DNA from: Alphaproteobacteria bacterium RIFCSPHIGHO2_02_FULL_46_13 | GTDB taxonomy: Bacteria; Pseudomonadota; Alphaproteobacteria; Micavibrionales; Micavibrionaceae | DNA length: 42,755 nucleotides | Reading direction: 5' to 3' | Assembly (NCBI GenBank): GCA_001767915.1 | Contig: MEMI01000047.1 | Coordinates: 53,455-96,209, forward strand | Shown here: positions 1 to 9,295 of the stretch, piece after piece | Layout: the number at the start of each line of letters is the position of its first letter | Numbering within the stretch: the first letter of the stretch is position 1 | Notes under the pieces: model-generated | What the model was told of the DNA's origin: nothing | Seen by the model: only the letters and a program-made list of their open reading frames with translations | Databases searched by the model: none | Program-made: the position numbers and the translations under genes

Positions 1-623
1 ACGGCGCTCTCACCATCAATCGATGCCGTCATGATGATTTGCCCAAGGGCGTTCACAAATTCTGACCAGCTATTATCTTCCATACCTTGTTTAAAATCAT
101 CTATGTTTGATAACTGTAACATCTGGATATTGGTGTCTTGGCGTTTGGACATACGTTCGGATAATTTTTTGCGAACGATTTGTTCGAACTCTTTCGCATC
201 CATAATTTTTTTAATACTGGTTCCATTATCCTCAAGCCCCATCATTTTCAAAAGGCTATCGCCTTGCGAAATAGAGATACTGATATTGCCGTCAGGGGAT
301 AATTTAAAACTATTCAAAAAGACATGTTTGATTTTCGTTTTGTCTTTGGGGGATGCAAGCGTCACCAGATAGGGGCCTTGTTTACTGGAAACAGTATCGG
401 AGGTCTGGATGACCGACATTAACCCACGGTCATTTTCCGCGAAAATATCCAGAAAGGGGGTTTCTAAAAGTTCTTTGTCATCAATTCCGAGGAGGGCTTT
501 GGTTGCCCCAAGAGCATAGACGATTTTTCCGGTTTTTTCTATTTCTAATAATAAATCAGCGCTGGCGAACGAAAACGCGAGAAAACGATCCCTCTGAGAT
601 TTAATGTCATTATCGTTAGCCAT
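1..623 (-). CDS. PAS-like sensory/signalling protein, N-terminal part (runs off the window edge)
   Basis: Open minus-strand frame from ATG (CAT at 621-623) to the window edge: MANDNDIKSQRDRFLAFSFASADLLLEIEKTGKIVYALGATKALLGIDDKELLETPFLDIFAENDRGLM... The 'LLLEIEKTGKIVYALGATKALLGID..ELL' pattern is PAS-like. Missing from the ORF track because it is truncated by the edge. Confidence 0.7.
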   Translation of the reverse strand, partial: MANDNDIKSQRDRFLAFSFASADLLLEIEKTGKIVYALGATKALLGIDDKELLETPFLDIFAENDRGLMSVIQTSDTVSSKQGPYLVTLASPKDKTKIKHVFLNSFKLSPDGNISISISQGDSLLKMMGLEDNGTSIKKIMDAKEFEQIVRKKLSERMSKRQDTNIQMLQLSNIDDFKQGMEDNSWSEFVNALGQIIMTASIDGESA

Positions 624-807
624 AGAGACCCTGTAAAAATTATGTCGTAATATTTTAATATATGAGGGAACGCAGATATAAGATTTGCCCACTATAGTTT
701 GAAAAAGCCCCCAAAGGAAGAGTCTGCCATAAATTAGTTAAAAAACCAGCTTGCCTAGGGTTTTTCTTTATCGCAAACTAAGAAAATCAAGCGAATCGGA
801 AATAATT

Positions 808-1851
808 ATGACGACTGCCCTGAAAGAGAATGACCTGTCTGCCGTACCTTTTGAAGAAGAAAAGGGCGATGAAGGTGCTTTGCGTCCGCAAACCATCGAA
901 GAATTCATTGGTCAGAAGGACTTACGCGCCAATCTTAATGTTTTTGTTCAGGCGGCCAGAGGGCGAAAAGAAGCGTTAGATCACGTCCTTTTCTTTGGCC
1001 CCCCCGGTTTGGGGAAGACAACCTTGGCACAGATCGTTGCGCGGGAATTGGGTGTCGGGTTTCGGGCAACTTCGGGGCCTGTGATTGCACGGGCGGGTGA
1101 TTTGGCGGCGTTACTGACCAATTTGCAACCTTTTGATGTGTTATTCATTGATGAAATCCACCGTTTAAACCCTGCGGTTGAGGAAATTCTCTATCCTGCG
1201 ATGGAAGACCGTAAGCTTGATTTGATTATTGGCGAAGGCCCTGCGGCGCGGTCAGTCCAGATTGATTTGCCGCCCTTTACATTGGTCGGGGCGACGACGC
1301 GCAGCGGGTTGCTGACCAATCCGTTGCGGGATCGGTTTGGAATTCCGATGCGGCTTGAATTTTATACGCCTGATGAACTTGTCCTGATTGTGACGCGGAT
1401 TGCGCGCCTGTTAAATATTAATATGACGGATGACGGGGCGATGGAAATTGCCAAGCGTTGTCGCGGAACGCCGCGTCTTGCTGGGCGGTTGACCCGCCGC
1501 GTGCGCGATTTTGCATCGGTGATGGGTGCGGGGGCTGTGATTGATGCCAAAGCCGCCGATATCGCCCTCACGAGATTAGATGTCGATTCCGCGGGGTTGG
1601 ACAGTATGGATCGCCGTTATCTCCGTACCATTGCCGAAAAATACAATGGCGGCCCCGTTGGAATTGAGACATTGGCCGCTATATTGGCAGAGCAAAGAGA
1701 TGTGATCGAGGATGTAGTGGAACCCTATTTATTACAACAAGGCTTGATTAACCGCACCCCGCGCGGGCGCATGGTCTCGCCCGAGGGGTTCAGATATTTG
1801 GGTCTCAATACCCCCAAGAATATTCAAAACGGATTATTTGCAGAGGAATAG
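808..1851 (+). CDS. ruvB: Holliday junction branch migration ATPase RuvB
   Basis: [19 protein letters not shown], Walker [50 protein letters not shown]-terminal [20 protein letters not shown] at 808 fits better than the 751 start in the ORF track. Confidence 0.98.
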   Translation: MTTALKENDLSAVPFEEEKGDEGALRPQTIEEFIGQKDLRANLNVFVQAARGRKEALDHVLFFGPPGLGKTTLAQIVARELGVGFRATSGPVIARAGDLAALLTNLQPFDVLFIDEIHRLNPAVEEILYPAMEDRKLDLIIGEGPAARSVQIDLPPFTLVGATTRSGLLTNPLRDRFGIPMRLEFYTPDELVLIVTRIARLLNINMTDDGAMEIAKRCRGTPRLAGRLTRRVRDFASVMGAGAVIDAKAADIALTRLDVDSAGLDSMDRRYLRTIAEKYNGGPVGIETLAAILAEQRDVIEDVVEPYLLQQGLINRTPRGRMVSPEGFRYLGLNTPKNIQNGLFAEE

Positions 1852-1852
1852 A

Positions 1853-2257
1853 ATGATCACCCATGATTTCCCTGTTCGTGTTTATTATGACGACACCGAT
1901 GCGGGCGGGGTGGTGTATCATGCCAATTACCTGAAATTTGCCGAACGGGCGCGCACGGAATACTTAAGAAGTCTGGGGTTTGAAAATACGCAAATTCGTG
2001 ACGAACATGGCATCATTATTGTTGTCAAATCGCTTGAAGCCGAGTATTTATCTCCGTCAAGACTTGATGATTTTCTAATTGTTCAAACCCGCCTTTTATC
2101 CGTTAAAAATACCAGTTTTGTGATGGAACAAAAAACCATCCGCGATGGGGCATGTGTGTTCAGCATGAATATCGTTCTGGTCTGTGTGAATGAGGCTGGG
2201 CGACCCAGTAAGATACCAGATGCCGTTAAAAACTCTTTTTTGAATGAGGGACTATAA
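1853..2257 (+). CDS. ybgC: Tol-Pal associated acyl-CoA thioesterase YbgC
   Basis: Hotdog thioesterase motif VYYDDTDAGGVVYHANYLKFAERARTEYLR; lies between ruvB and tolQ. Confidence 0.95.
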   Translation: MITHDFPVRVYYDDTDAGGVVYHANYLKFAERARTEYLRSLGFENTQIRDEHGIIIVVKSLEAEYLSPSRLDDFLIVQTRLLSVKNTSFVMEQKTIRDGACVFSMNIVLVCVNEAGRPSKIPDAVKNSFLNEGL

Positions 2258-2259
2258 AA

Positions 2260-3063
2260 ATGCCAGTACCAGAAACAGCCACAACTCCCGTTAGTTCTGA
2301 CGCTATTACAAATGTTGCAAATGGCGCCGTCTCTGGCGGACATGATTTGTCTATTATCGGGCTATTCATGCATGCCGACTTTGTTGTGCAATTTGTGATG
2401 TTGGTTTTGATTTCGATGTCCGTCTGGTGTTGGACGATTATTATTTCCAAACGCCTCACTCTTAAAAAATTAAACCGCCGTGCGGAAAAGTTTGAAGAGG
2501 CTTTCTGGTCTGGTGAATCCCTTGATAAATTATTCCAGCGCGTCCGTAAATCTGCACCCGACCCGATGTTGGTGACGTTTACCGCAGGGATGGAAGAATG
2601 GCAGGCGGGCGTTGCCGCAGGTATTCCGAAATCGGAAAGCCTTCAGGCCAGTTTGAAACAACGTGTTGAACGCGCCATGTCACTGGCGATTGTTCGTGAA
2701 ATGGACATGATGGAACGCGGCATGACCTTCCTTGCCACCACTGGCTCATCTGCAACCTTTATCGGGTTGTTCGGGACGGTCTGGGGGATTATGAATTCGT
2801 TTACCGCGATTGCGGCAATGAATAATACGTCTCTGGCGGTTGTCGCCCCTGGTATTGCCGAGGCTTTGTTTGCAACGGCGACTGGGTTGGTTGCGGCGAT
2901 TCCTGCGATGGTGTCTTACAACGTGTTTTCAACATCCCTAGGGCGGTATGGCGACAGGCTGCATAATTTCGCAACCGAATTCTCCGCGATCATGTCCCGC
3001 CATCTGGACGGACAAGAAGCCGCAGAGCGCACCAGTGCAAGCACCAAAAAAGTAGGGACATAA
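2260..3063 (+). CDS. tolQ: Tol-Pal system proton channel subunit TolQ
   Basis: MotA/TolQ/ExbB features: FLATTGSSATFIGLFGTVWGIMNSFTAIA and GIAEALFATATGLVAAIPAMVSYN; upstream of tolR. Confidence 0.97.
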   Translation: MPVPETATTPVSSDAITNVANGAVSGGHDLSIIGLFMHADFVVQFVMLVLISMSVWCWTIIISKRLTLKKLNRRAEKFEEAFWSGESLDKLFQRVRKSAPDPMLVTFTAGMEEWQAGVAAGIPKSESLQASLKQRVERAMSLAIVREMDMMERGMTFLATTGSSATFIGLFGTVWGIMNSFTAIAAMNNTSLAVVAPGIAEALFATATGLVAAIPAMVSYNVFSTSLGRYGDRLHNFATEFSAIMSRHLDGQEAAERTSASTKKVGT

Positions 3064-3069
3064 TCAACC

Positions 3070-3525
3070 ATGGGAATGAATATTCAATCAGGGGGCGGCG
3101 GCGGAGGGCGCGGGGGATACCGCAAATCCTATCGCCCTATGTCCGAGATTAACGTCACGCCGTTTATTGATGTGATGCTTGTTTTACTCATCGTGTTTAT
3201 GGTGACTGCTCCGCTTTTAAGTGCGGGGATTCCTGTTGATCTGCCGAAGACTGAGGCCGCATCCGTATCCGAGAAAGATGATAAACCGTTAGAGGTTGCC
3301 GTAAATAAAAAAGGCGATATCTATATCGGGGAAACCAAAGTGACCGCGGCGGAGTTATTAGTCAAGTTAGCCGCGATTACAGGTGATGATAAAGAACGCC
3401 GTGTCTTTATCAAAGCCGACCAAGGTTTGGCGTATGGCAAGGTCATGGAAATTCTCGGTTCTATCAACAAAGCGGGATATAAAAAGGTCGCCTTAATCAC
3501 CGAACCAACACCGTCTAAAAATTAA
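3070..3525 (+). CDS. tolR: Tol-Pal system subunit TolR (ExbD/TolR family)
   Basis: EINVTPFIDVMLVLLIVFMVTAPLL, VDLPKTEA; immediately downstream of tolQ. Confidence 0.97.
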   Translation: MGMNIQSGGGGGGRGGYRKSYRPMSEINVTPFIDVMLVLLIVFMVTAPLLSAGIPVDLPKTEAASVSEKDDKPLEVAVNKKGDIYIGETKVTAAELLVKLAAITGDDKERRVFIKADQGLAYGKVMEILGSINKAGYKKVALITEPTPSKN

Positions 3526-3546
3526 GATATCGAGTAATAGAGTCAA

Positions 3547-4419
3547 ATGGTTGTCGATCACAATAGACCCGAGGTCACCGAGCCTCCCAAATCAAAGAAA
3601 GCGTTGATCATATCGATCAGCCTGCATTTGGTTGTCTTTTTGTTGATCATTTTCGGACTGCCTCATTTCAGAACTGAACCTGTGATTTCCGAGCCCGTAC
3701 CGATTGAATTGGTTGCCGATATTGGTGAGATGACCACCACCAATAAAAAACCGGTGGATGCGCCCAAACCTAAAGAGGAAAAGCCGCCAGAGCCTCCAAA
3801 GAAAACAGAAGAACCCAAAAAACCGCCTGAGCCGAAAAAATCTACGCCTGAGCCTCCGGCTGAAGAAGTGTTGAAAGACCCGCCAAAGCCCGACAAGCCA
3901 GTTGAAAAAGTGGATGATAAGGCTGAGAAAAAGATCGAGAAAAAGCCTGAACCCAAAAAAGAAAAACCGAAAAAAACCGAGCAAAATGATTTTGACTCGC
4001 TTCTGAAAGATTTAACCCCGACCGAAAAGCAACAACCGGATACGGATGAAGTTGCCCAAAAAATGACGGAACCAACCCCAGCCCCGAATGTTAGTCGGTT
4101 CGCGGATACTTTGAGCATGAGCGAGATGGATGCGTTACGTCAACAATTAAGCCAATGCTGGAGCGTCATGGCGGGGGCAGCCAATGCTGCGGATCAAGTG
4201 GTGGAAATTTCTGTCACGGTCAATGAGGATAGAACAGTTGCCAACGCCAAAATTGTCGATCAAGGCAAGTATAATTCAAATCCCTTCTTCCGTGCCGCCG
4301 CGGATTCTGCTATGAGAGCATTGCGTAATCCAATTTGCACACCACTGAACGTGCCGCCCAATAAATATAGCCAATGGCACCAAATGACTATCGTTTTTGA
4401 CCCTAAAGAAATGTTCTAA
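3547..4419 (+). CDS. tolA: Cell envelope integrity protein TolA
   Basis: Single N-terminal TM segment, long Pro/Lys/Glu-rich linker, C-terminal domain LRQQLSQCWSVMAG..VVEISVTVNEDRTV..; position between tolR and tolB. Confidence 0.92.
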   Translation: MVVDHNRPEVTEPPKSKKALIISISLHLVVFLLIIFGLPHFRTEPVISEPVPIELVADIGEMTTTNKKPVDAPKPKEEKPPEPPKKTEEPKKPPEPKKSTPEPPAEEVLKDPPKPDKPVEKVDDKAEKKIEKKPEPKKEKPKKTEQNDFDSLLKDLTPTEKQQPDTDEVAQKMTEPTPAPNVSRFADTLSMSEMDALRQQLSQCWSVMAGAANAADQVVEISVTVNEDRTVANAKIVDQGKYNSNPFFRAAADSAMRALRNPICTPLNVPPNKYSQWHQMTIVFDPKEMF

Positions 4420-4464
4420 CGGATGATCGAATGATCAGATGATCGGAAAAGGAAAGTAAATAAA

Positions 4465-5781
4465 ATGACTAAATTTTTGTACTCGTTCTTGTTTGTTGCT
4501 ATCTCTGTCGTGTCCTCGATGGCACATGCCGAATTGCGTGTTGACGTCAATAAAGGAACGATGGATCCCATTCCGGTGGCGATTACACAATTTGTACCGA
4601 AGGATGGGTCAAACGATCAATTTGCGACCGATATTCCGAAAGTTATTTCGTCTGACCTTGAAAGTACTGGGTTGTTCAAACTGATTAATCCGCAATCCTT
4701 CATTCAAGACGCGGCATCGATGCAAACCCAAATTCGTTTTAACGAATGGAAAGCGATTAATGCACAGGCTTTGGTCAACGGAACTGTCACCAAACTTCCT
4801 GATGGGCGTACCCGCGTTGAATTCCGTTTGTTTGATGTGTTGGGGCAGACCCAGATGTCCGGTATGGCCTATATGACCACTCCGCAAAACTGGAGACGGA
4901 TTGCACACATTATCTCTGACGAGATTTACAAACGTTTGACTGGTGAAAACGGGTATTTTGACTCCCGTATCGTGTATGTTGCGGAATCTGGCCCGGGTGT
5001 AAAACGGATCAAGCGTTTAGCAATTATGGATCAGGACGGTGCAAACCAACGGTTCTTGACCAGTGGTCAGGCCTTGGTGTTGACCCCGCGTTTTTCCCCA
5101 AGCACACAAACGATTACCTATCTGTCATACGGCACAAACAACAAACCACGCGTTTATATCTATGACCTTGAGACCGGTCGCCAAGAAGTTGTCGGCGATT
5201 TCCCCGGCATGACATTCGCGCCACGTTTCTCACCTGACGGGAACAAAGTTGTGATGTCCCTATCACAAAACGGTAATAGCGATATCTATTCCATGAGCCT
5301 TGGTGGTGGGAACCCACAAAAATTGACCAACAGCCCGGGGATTGATACAGCGCCGAGCTATTCGCCAGACGGATCACAAATCGCGTTTGAATCTGACCGT
5401 GGCGGCACACAACAATTATATGTGATGTCTGCATCGGGTGGAAATCAACATCGCATTTCGTTTGGTGAAGGTCGTTATGCATCACCAGTTTGGTCACCAC
5501 GCGGCGATTTGATTGCCTTTATTAAAATGTTAAAAGGCCAATTCTACCTCGGCGTGATGAAACCAGACGGCACAGGAGAGCGTATGATTTCCAGCGCCTA
5601 CCATATCGAAGGCCCAACATGGGCGCCAAATGGTCGCGTGATCGCGTATTTCAAAGAATCCCCAGGGGCAAACGGTCGCACATCCAAAGTCTATAGCATT
5701 GATTTGACAGGACACAATGAACATGTCCTGAAAACCAACGGCGACGGATCAGACCCTGCTTGGTCGCCTTTGAATCCTTAA
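4465..5781 (+). CDS. tolB: Tol-Pal system beta-propeller protein TolB
   Basis: Signal peptide and repeated propeller motifs: PRFSPDGNKVVMSLSQNGNSDIYSMSL, APSYSPDGSQIAFESDRGGTQQLYVMSASGG. Confidence 0.97.
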   Translation: MTKFLYSFLFVAISVVSSMAHAELRVDVNKGTMDPIPVAITQFVPKDGSNDQFATDIPKVISSDLESTGLFKLINPQSFIQDAASMQTQIRFNEWKAINAQALVNGTVTKLPDGRTRVEFRLFDVLGQTQMSGMAYMTTPQNWRRIAHIISDEIYKRLTGENGYFDSRIVYVAESGPGVKRIKRLAIMDQDGANQRFLTSGQALVLTPRFSPSTQTITYLSYGTNNKPRVYIYDLETGRQEVVGDFPGMTFAPRFSPDGNKVVMSLSQNGNSDIYSMSLGGGNPQKLTNSPGIDTAPSYSPDGSQIAFESDRGGTQQLYVMSASGGNQHRISFGEGRYASPVWSPRGDLIAFIKMLKGQFYLGVMKPDGTGERMISSAYHIEGPTWAPNGRVIAYFKESPGANGRTSKVYSIDLTGHNEHVLKTNGDGSDPAWSPLNP

Positions 5782-5788
5782 TTAAAAG

Positions 5789-5809
5789 CCCCTCGAAAGA
5801 GGGGGGGGG
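5789..5809 (+). terminator. Short hairpin after tolB
   Basis: CCCCTC-GAAA-GAGGGG stem (5789-5804) with a GNRA-type loop, just after the tolB stop and running into a 9-G tract. There is no clear U-tract. Confidence 0.5.
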
Positions 5810-5901
5810 TGTTGTAATTTAAGCAATAAACAAATGTTTGACATAATTATATTTTTATGAGAGTCTGTCTTGCAGAATTTAAAAAGATTAGAGATCTCCG
5901 A

Positions 5902-6207
5902 ATGTCCGATAGCAATACACAAACGACTATTCAGCAAGAGAATGAGCGGCAACGAAATGGATATGAGGTTGCAGCTCGAGCAAAATTTTTATCTTCTTTT
6001 AATGCTGTTGCATCGCTATTCAGCCTGAGTGCAGCTTTCTACATCGCAAATCGCTCACTGCCTATGGCGGCTGTATGTGGAACGGTGGCTTGTGTTTGTG
6101 CTGTTCTCTCTGATCTTACTTTAGAGTGGGCTACAAAATCTATTGCAGAAGAAAATGCCAGAAGAGCTTCGGCTGCTAATCGGAATAATTCAGTCAAACT
6201 AGGCTAA
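5902..6207 (+). CDS. Small hypothetical membrane protein
   Basis: MSDSNTQTTIQQENERQRNGYEVAARAKFLSSFNAVASLFSLSAAFYIANRSLPMAAVCGTVACVCAVLSDL...; two hydrophobic segments. The internal ATG at 5902 is a plausible start. Confidence 0.5.
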   Translation: MSDSNTQTTIQQENERQRNGYEVAARAKFLSSFNAVASLFSLSAAFYIANRSLPMAAVCGTVACVCAVLSDLTLEWATKSIAEENARRASAANRNNSVKLG

Positions 6208-6678
6208 TTATTTTATATCCTTAAACAATTCAATAACCTTCGCGTAAGTCTCCCGTTTAAACGGGACGATGGCGTCCACGGTTTCGGATAGTGGAATCCA
6301 TTTCCATGCGTCAAACTCGGGTGGGGTGTGGCTGTTGAGATTGATGTCTGTATCAACGCCTGTGAATCTCAGGGCAACCCATGTTTGTTCTTGTCCGCGA
6401 TATTTTCCGCCCCAATGTTTGGTGGAGAGTTCCATGGGGACGTCATAGCAAATTCTTTGGTCTGCGATGCGGATGATTTCGACTTTATTTGTGCCGACTT
6501 CTTCCTGAAGTTCGCTCAGTGCGGCAGTTTGAATATCTTCGCCTTCGTCAACGCCGCCTTGGGGCATTTGCCATCCATCGGGATTATCAATTCGACGCCC
6601 CATGAAAACATGGCCGTTTTGATTAAAGAGAACCAAGCCAACACAAGGGCGATAGGGGAGATTAGTGTTTTGTGTCAT
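6208..6678 (-). CDS. rppH: RNA pyrophosphohydrolase, Nudix family
   Basis: YRPCVGLVLFNQNGHVFMGRRIDNPDGWQMPQGGVDEGEDIQTAALSELQEEVGT; AWKWIPL-like C-terminus. Start set at MTQNTNLPYRP. Confidence 0.9.
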   Translation of the reverse strand: MTQNTNLPYRPCVGLVLFNQNGHVFMGRRIDNPDGWQMPQGGVDEGEDIQTAALSELQEEVGTNKVEIIRIADQRICYDVPMELSTKHWGGKYRGQEQTWVALRFTGVDTDINLNSHTPPEFDAWKWIPLSETVDAIVPFKRETYAKVIELFKDIK

Positions 6679-7882
6679 TCGATTTTTCTTCGACTTTTTC
6701 AGCTTTTTCAACTGGTGCAGGCTCTTTTTTATCAGGTGCATTTTCAGAGATATGAACGCTGTAAGTGAGCGGAGCCAGTTGAATATGTTTTGCCGCCAAT
6801 GATTTTTGCCATTCCGAAATGATAGCGGCGGTCAGCATCGACGGATGAAACACCGCAACGGCATGACCATTATCCAGAGATATTTTTTCAATGGCACTGA
6901 GGGCATTTGTAATATCTGCTTTTGTAAGGCGACCATCAATCCATAAATCGCCATTAATATAGGGGGCGTTGGTTTGGGTGGCGGCGATACTGATGACAGG
7001 ATCTTTCGGATAGAGTTGCGTAATGCCTAAGCCTCTGAGCGATACGGTATTGAGCAGGGATTTCAAGTCTGGAGAGGCTTCGTCAAAACTTGGTTTTACA
7101 TCAAAGGCAATTCCCGCATACCCTGTGGCTTTGCCTAAATGGGTATTAAGGCGCGCCACATTTTCTTTGGTATTGAGGCCAGAGAGAATGGTATTGGGGC
7201 CCATATTAATAATGCTTGTGTCATTTGCGACACCCTGCATCGGAATGCCCATCCACACTTCCATCCCTTTGGAACGGGCGGCAGATAGCTTTGCCTGAAG
7301 ATTGCTTGAATAGGAAGATGCAACAAAACTTGTGGCGGCGGGCAGAGTTTCAAGGGCATGTTTGGCGAGTTTATCAGACAGGCCATACTCAACCATCACC
7401 AATGATATGACCCCTTTGGTTTCTGGGCTTAATTTGAACGGTGCTTTATATGCATCAAATGATTTTAGTCCGTCCGATGCACGCACAATTGGTAAAAAAC
7501 CGTCAGGTGTTTTTTCGGTGAGCCCCGCAATTGAATCTTCAATTACTATTTCAGTAGGCTCTGGCTCGGTTGCATCGGGAAGGTCTTCGGCGGTCAGAGG
7601 ATGGGCGGTATCCCCTTCATCTGTTGTAGGTTTTGGTGTGTCTTTTGGTTCTTCGACAATTGTCTGGATCGGTTGGTCTTCGACCTTCTTGGCAATTTCA
7701 AGAGTTGCCATGACCTTGCCTGTCGGCGTTATATCTTCAACAGGTTCGGCAATAAATATTTGATAAATACCAACCGTTGCAAATAGAGCAATGATGAGCA
7801 GGGCTAACGAAAGACAAAAGGTTTTTAATGGAAAAATTCCATCAACCGTATCTTTTATCTGTGTAACCGATAGCACTGCCAT
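6662..7882 (-). CDS. Divergent polysaccharide deacetylase family protein (YibQ/DUF610-like)
   Basis: N-terminal TM; ISLVMVEYGLSDKLAKHALETLPAATSFVASSYSSNLQAKLSAARSKGMEVWMGIPMQ; GHAVAVFHPSMLTAAIISEW. Sits between ctpA and rppH, a common alphaproteobacterial neighbourhood. Confidence 0.85.
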   Translation of the reverse strand: MAVLSVTQIKDTVDGIFPLKTFCLSLALLIIALFATVGIYQIFIAEPVEDITPTGKVMATLEIAKKVEDQPIQTIVEEPKDTPKPTTDEGDTAHPLTAEDLPDATEPEPTEIVIEDSIAGLTEKTPDGFLPIVRASDGLKSFDAYKAPFKLSPETKGVISLVMVEYGLSDKLAKHALETLPAATSFVASSYSSNLQAKLSAARSKGMEVWMGIPMQGVANDTSIINMGPNTILSGLNTKENVARLNTHLGKATGYAGIAFDVKPSFDEASPDLKSLLNTVSLRGLGITQLYPKDPVISIAATQTNAPYINGDLWIDGRLTKADITNALSAIEKISLDNGHAVAVFHPSMLTAAIISEWQKSLAAKHIQLAPLTYSVHISENAPDKKEPAPVEKAEKVEEKSNDTKH

Positions 7883-7885
7883 AGA

Positions 7886-9274
7886 TTATTGCTTTCCGGC
7901 TTTGATCAAAGATAGACCGTGCAACAGGTCAAGGGCGCGTGCCAATTGATAATCCTGTTTCGCCTGATCTTTCTCTGCGGCATCTTTATCTTTTGGTGCA
8001 TCTTTTCCGTCTTTGCTGACATTTTCAACAACTGCCGGTGTTGGGACAGGGGTTGATGCTTTTGGTGTGTCAGGGTTGCTGATTGCACCTTTCAGGTCGG
8101 CTTCACCAATACGCATTTCATCCAGTTTTTCAATTTTGGCTGGTTCAACCAGAATGTCCGGCTCAATTCCTTTGGCCTGAATTGAGCGACCAGACGGTGT
8201 GAAGTAACGCGCGGTTGTTAAACGCATCGCGCCATCACCCGGTGTCGGGATTACTGTTTGCACAGAGCCTTTACCGAATGATTTTGTACCCATCAGGACA
8301 GCACGGTGATGGTCTTGCAACGCACCCGATACAATTTCGGATGCAGACGCAGAGCCACCGTTAATCAGAACAACAACAGGAAGCCCATCCGCCAGATCAC
8401 CAGGGAGGGCGTTGTCGCGTTTAATCGCTTCGTCATTGCGTCCGCGTGTGGAGACAATTTCGCCTTTATCAAGGAAAGCATCGGACACGGCAATCGCTTG
8501 GTCAAGCAGACCACCCGGATTGTTGCGCAGGTCAAGAACATAACCCACCAATTTGCCGTTGGTATCTTTTTTGATTTTATCAAAGGCTTCTTTTACACCG
8601 TCATATGTGTTCTGGCTAAATGTAGTGATACGGATATAACCGACATCGCCGCCTTCTACATGGTAGCGCACAGATTTGATTTTAATGGTTTCGCGTTTAA
8701 TGTTGATGAACATCGGCTCACTCACACCTTCGCGGCGGACGGTGAGTTCAATAGATGTGCCGACTTTTCCACGCATTTTATCAACTGCTTCGGCCAAGGT
8801 CATGCCGATGATTGGTTTTTTGTCTAGATGAGTAATAAAATCACCTGCTTGTATACCAGCTTTAAATGCTGGCGTATCATCTATCGGGGACACAACTTTC
8901 ACAAGACCATCTTGCATAGTAACTTCGATCCCCAATCCTCCAAATTCGCCCTTGGTTTGGATTTTCATGTCGTCGAAATCTTTAGCGGTCATGTAATCGG
9001 AATGGGGGTCAAGGTTGGTGAGCATTCCTTTGATCGCGTATTCAATCAATTTTTCATCGGAAATTTTATCAACGTATTTTTCACGAACCGTTTCAAAAAC
9101 TCCACCGAATAGGGAGAGTTGTTTGTAGGTTTCTTCGTTCATCTGTTCTTGGGTTAAAGCTTTCTCAGGCGCAGCCGCAGGAGCATCGGCTTTTTGATCT
9201 TCGGCAACAGCAATATTCGAGAAAGAGAAAAGGGCGATCAGCGCAGTTGATAGTAACAGAGAGCGGTTCAACAT
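7886..9274 (-). CDS. ctpA: Carboxyl-terminal processing protease (S41 family, PDZ domain)
   Basis: Signal peptide, PDZ (GGLGIEVTMQDGLVKVVSPIDDTPAFKAGIQAGDFI), catalytic region INGGSASASEIVSGALQDHHRAVLMGTKSFGKGSVQT. Confidence 0.96.
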   Translation of the reverse strand: MLNRSLLLSTALIALFSFSNIAVAEDQKADAPAAAPEKALTQEQMNEETYKQLSLFGGVFETVREKYVDKISDEKLIEYAIKGMLTNLDPHSDYMTAKDFDDMKIQTKGEFGGLGIEVTMQDGLVKVVSPIDDTPAFKAGIQAGDFITHLDKKPIIGMTLAEAVDKMRGKVGTSIELTVRREGVSEPMFINIKRETIKIKSVRYHVEGGDVGYIRITTFSQNTYDGVKEAFDKIKKDTNGKLVGYVLDLRNNPGGLLDQAIAVSDAFLDKGEIVSTRGRNDEAIKRDNALPGDLADGLPVVVLINGGSASASEIVSGALQDHHRAVLMGTKSFGKGSVQTVIPTPGDGAMRLTTARYFTPSGRSIQAKGIEPDILVEPAKIEKLDEMRIGEADLKGAISNPDTPKASTPVPTPAVVENVSKDGKDAPKDKDAAEKDQAKQDYQLARALDLLHGLSLIKAGKQ

Positions 9275-9295
9275 TAATAATACTCCAGTAATGGT

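Noticed and set aside
1-372. Plus-strand 113-aa ORF at the window start (31..372)
   Set aside because: The minus-strand PAS-like frame is open across the whole region and gives a sensible protein; the plus-strand ORF has no recognisable features.
3592-4118. Antisense ORFs opposite tolA (Arg/Phe-rich and Gly/Ser-rich translations)
   Set aside because: Artefact of the low-complexity Pro/Lys/Glu linker of TolA; no RBS or recognisable domain, and tolA on the other strand is secure.
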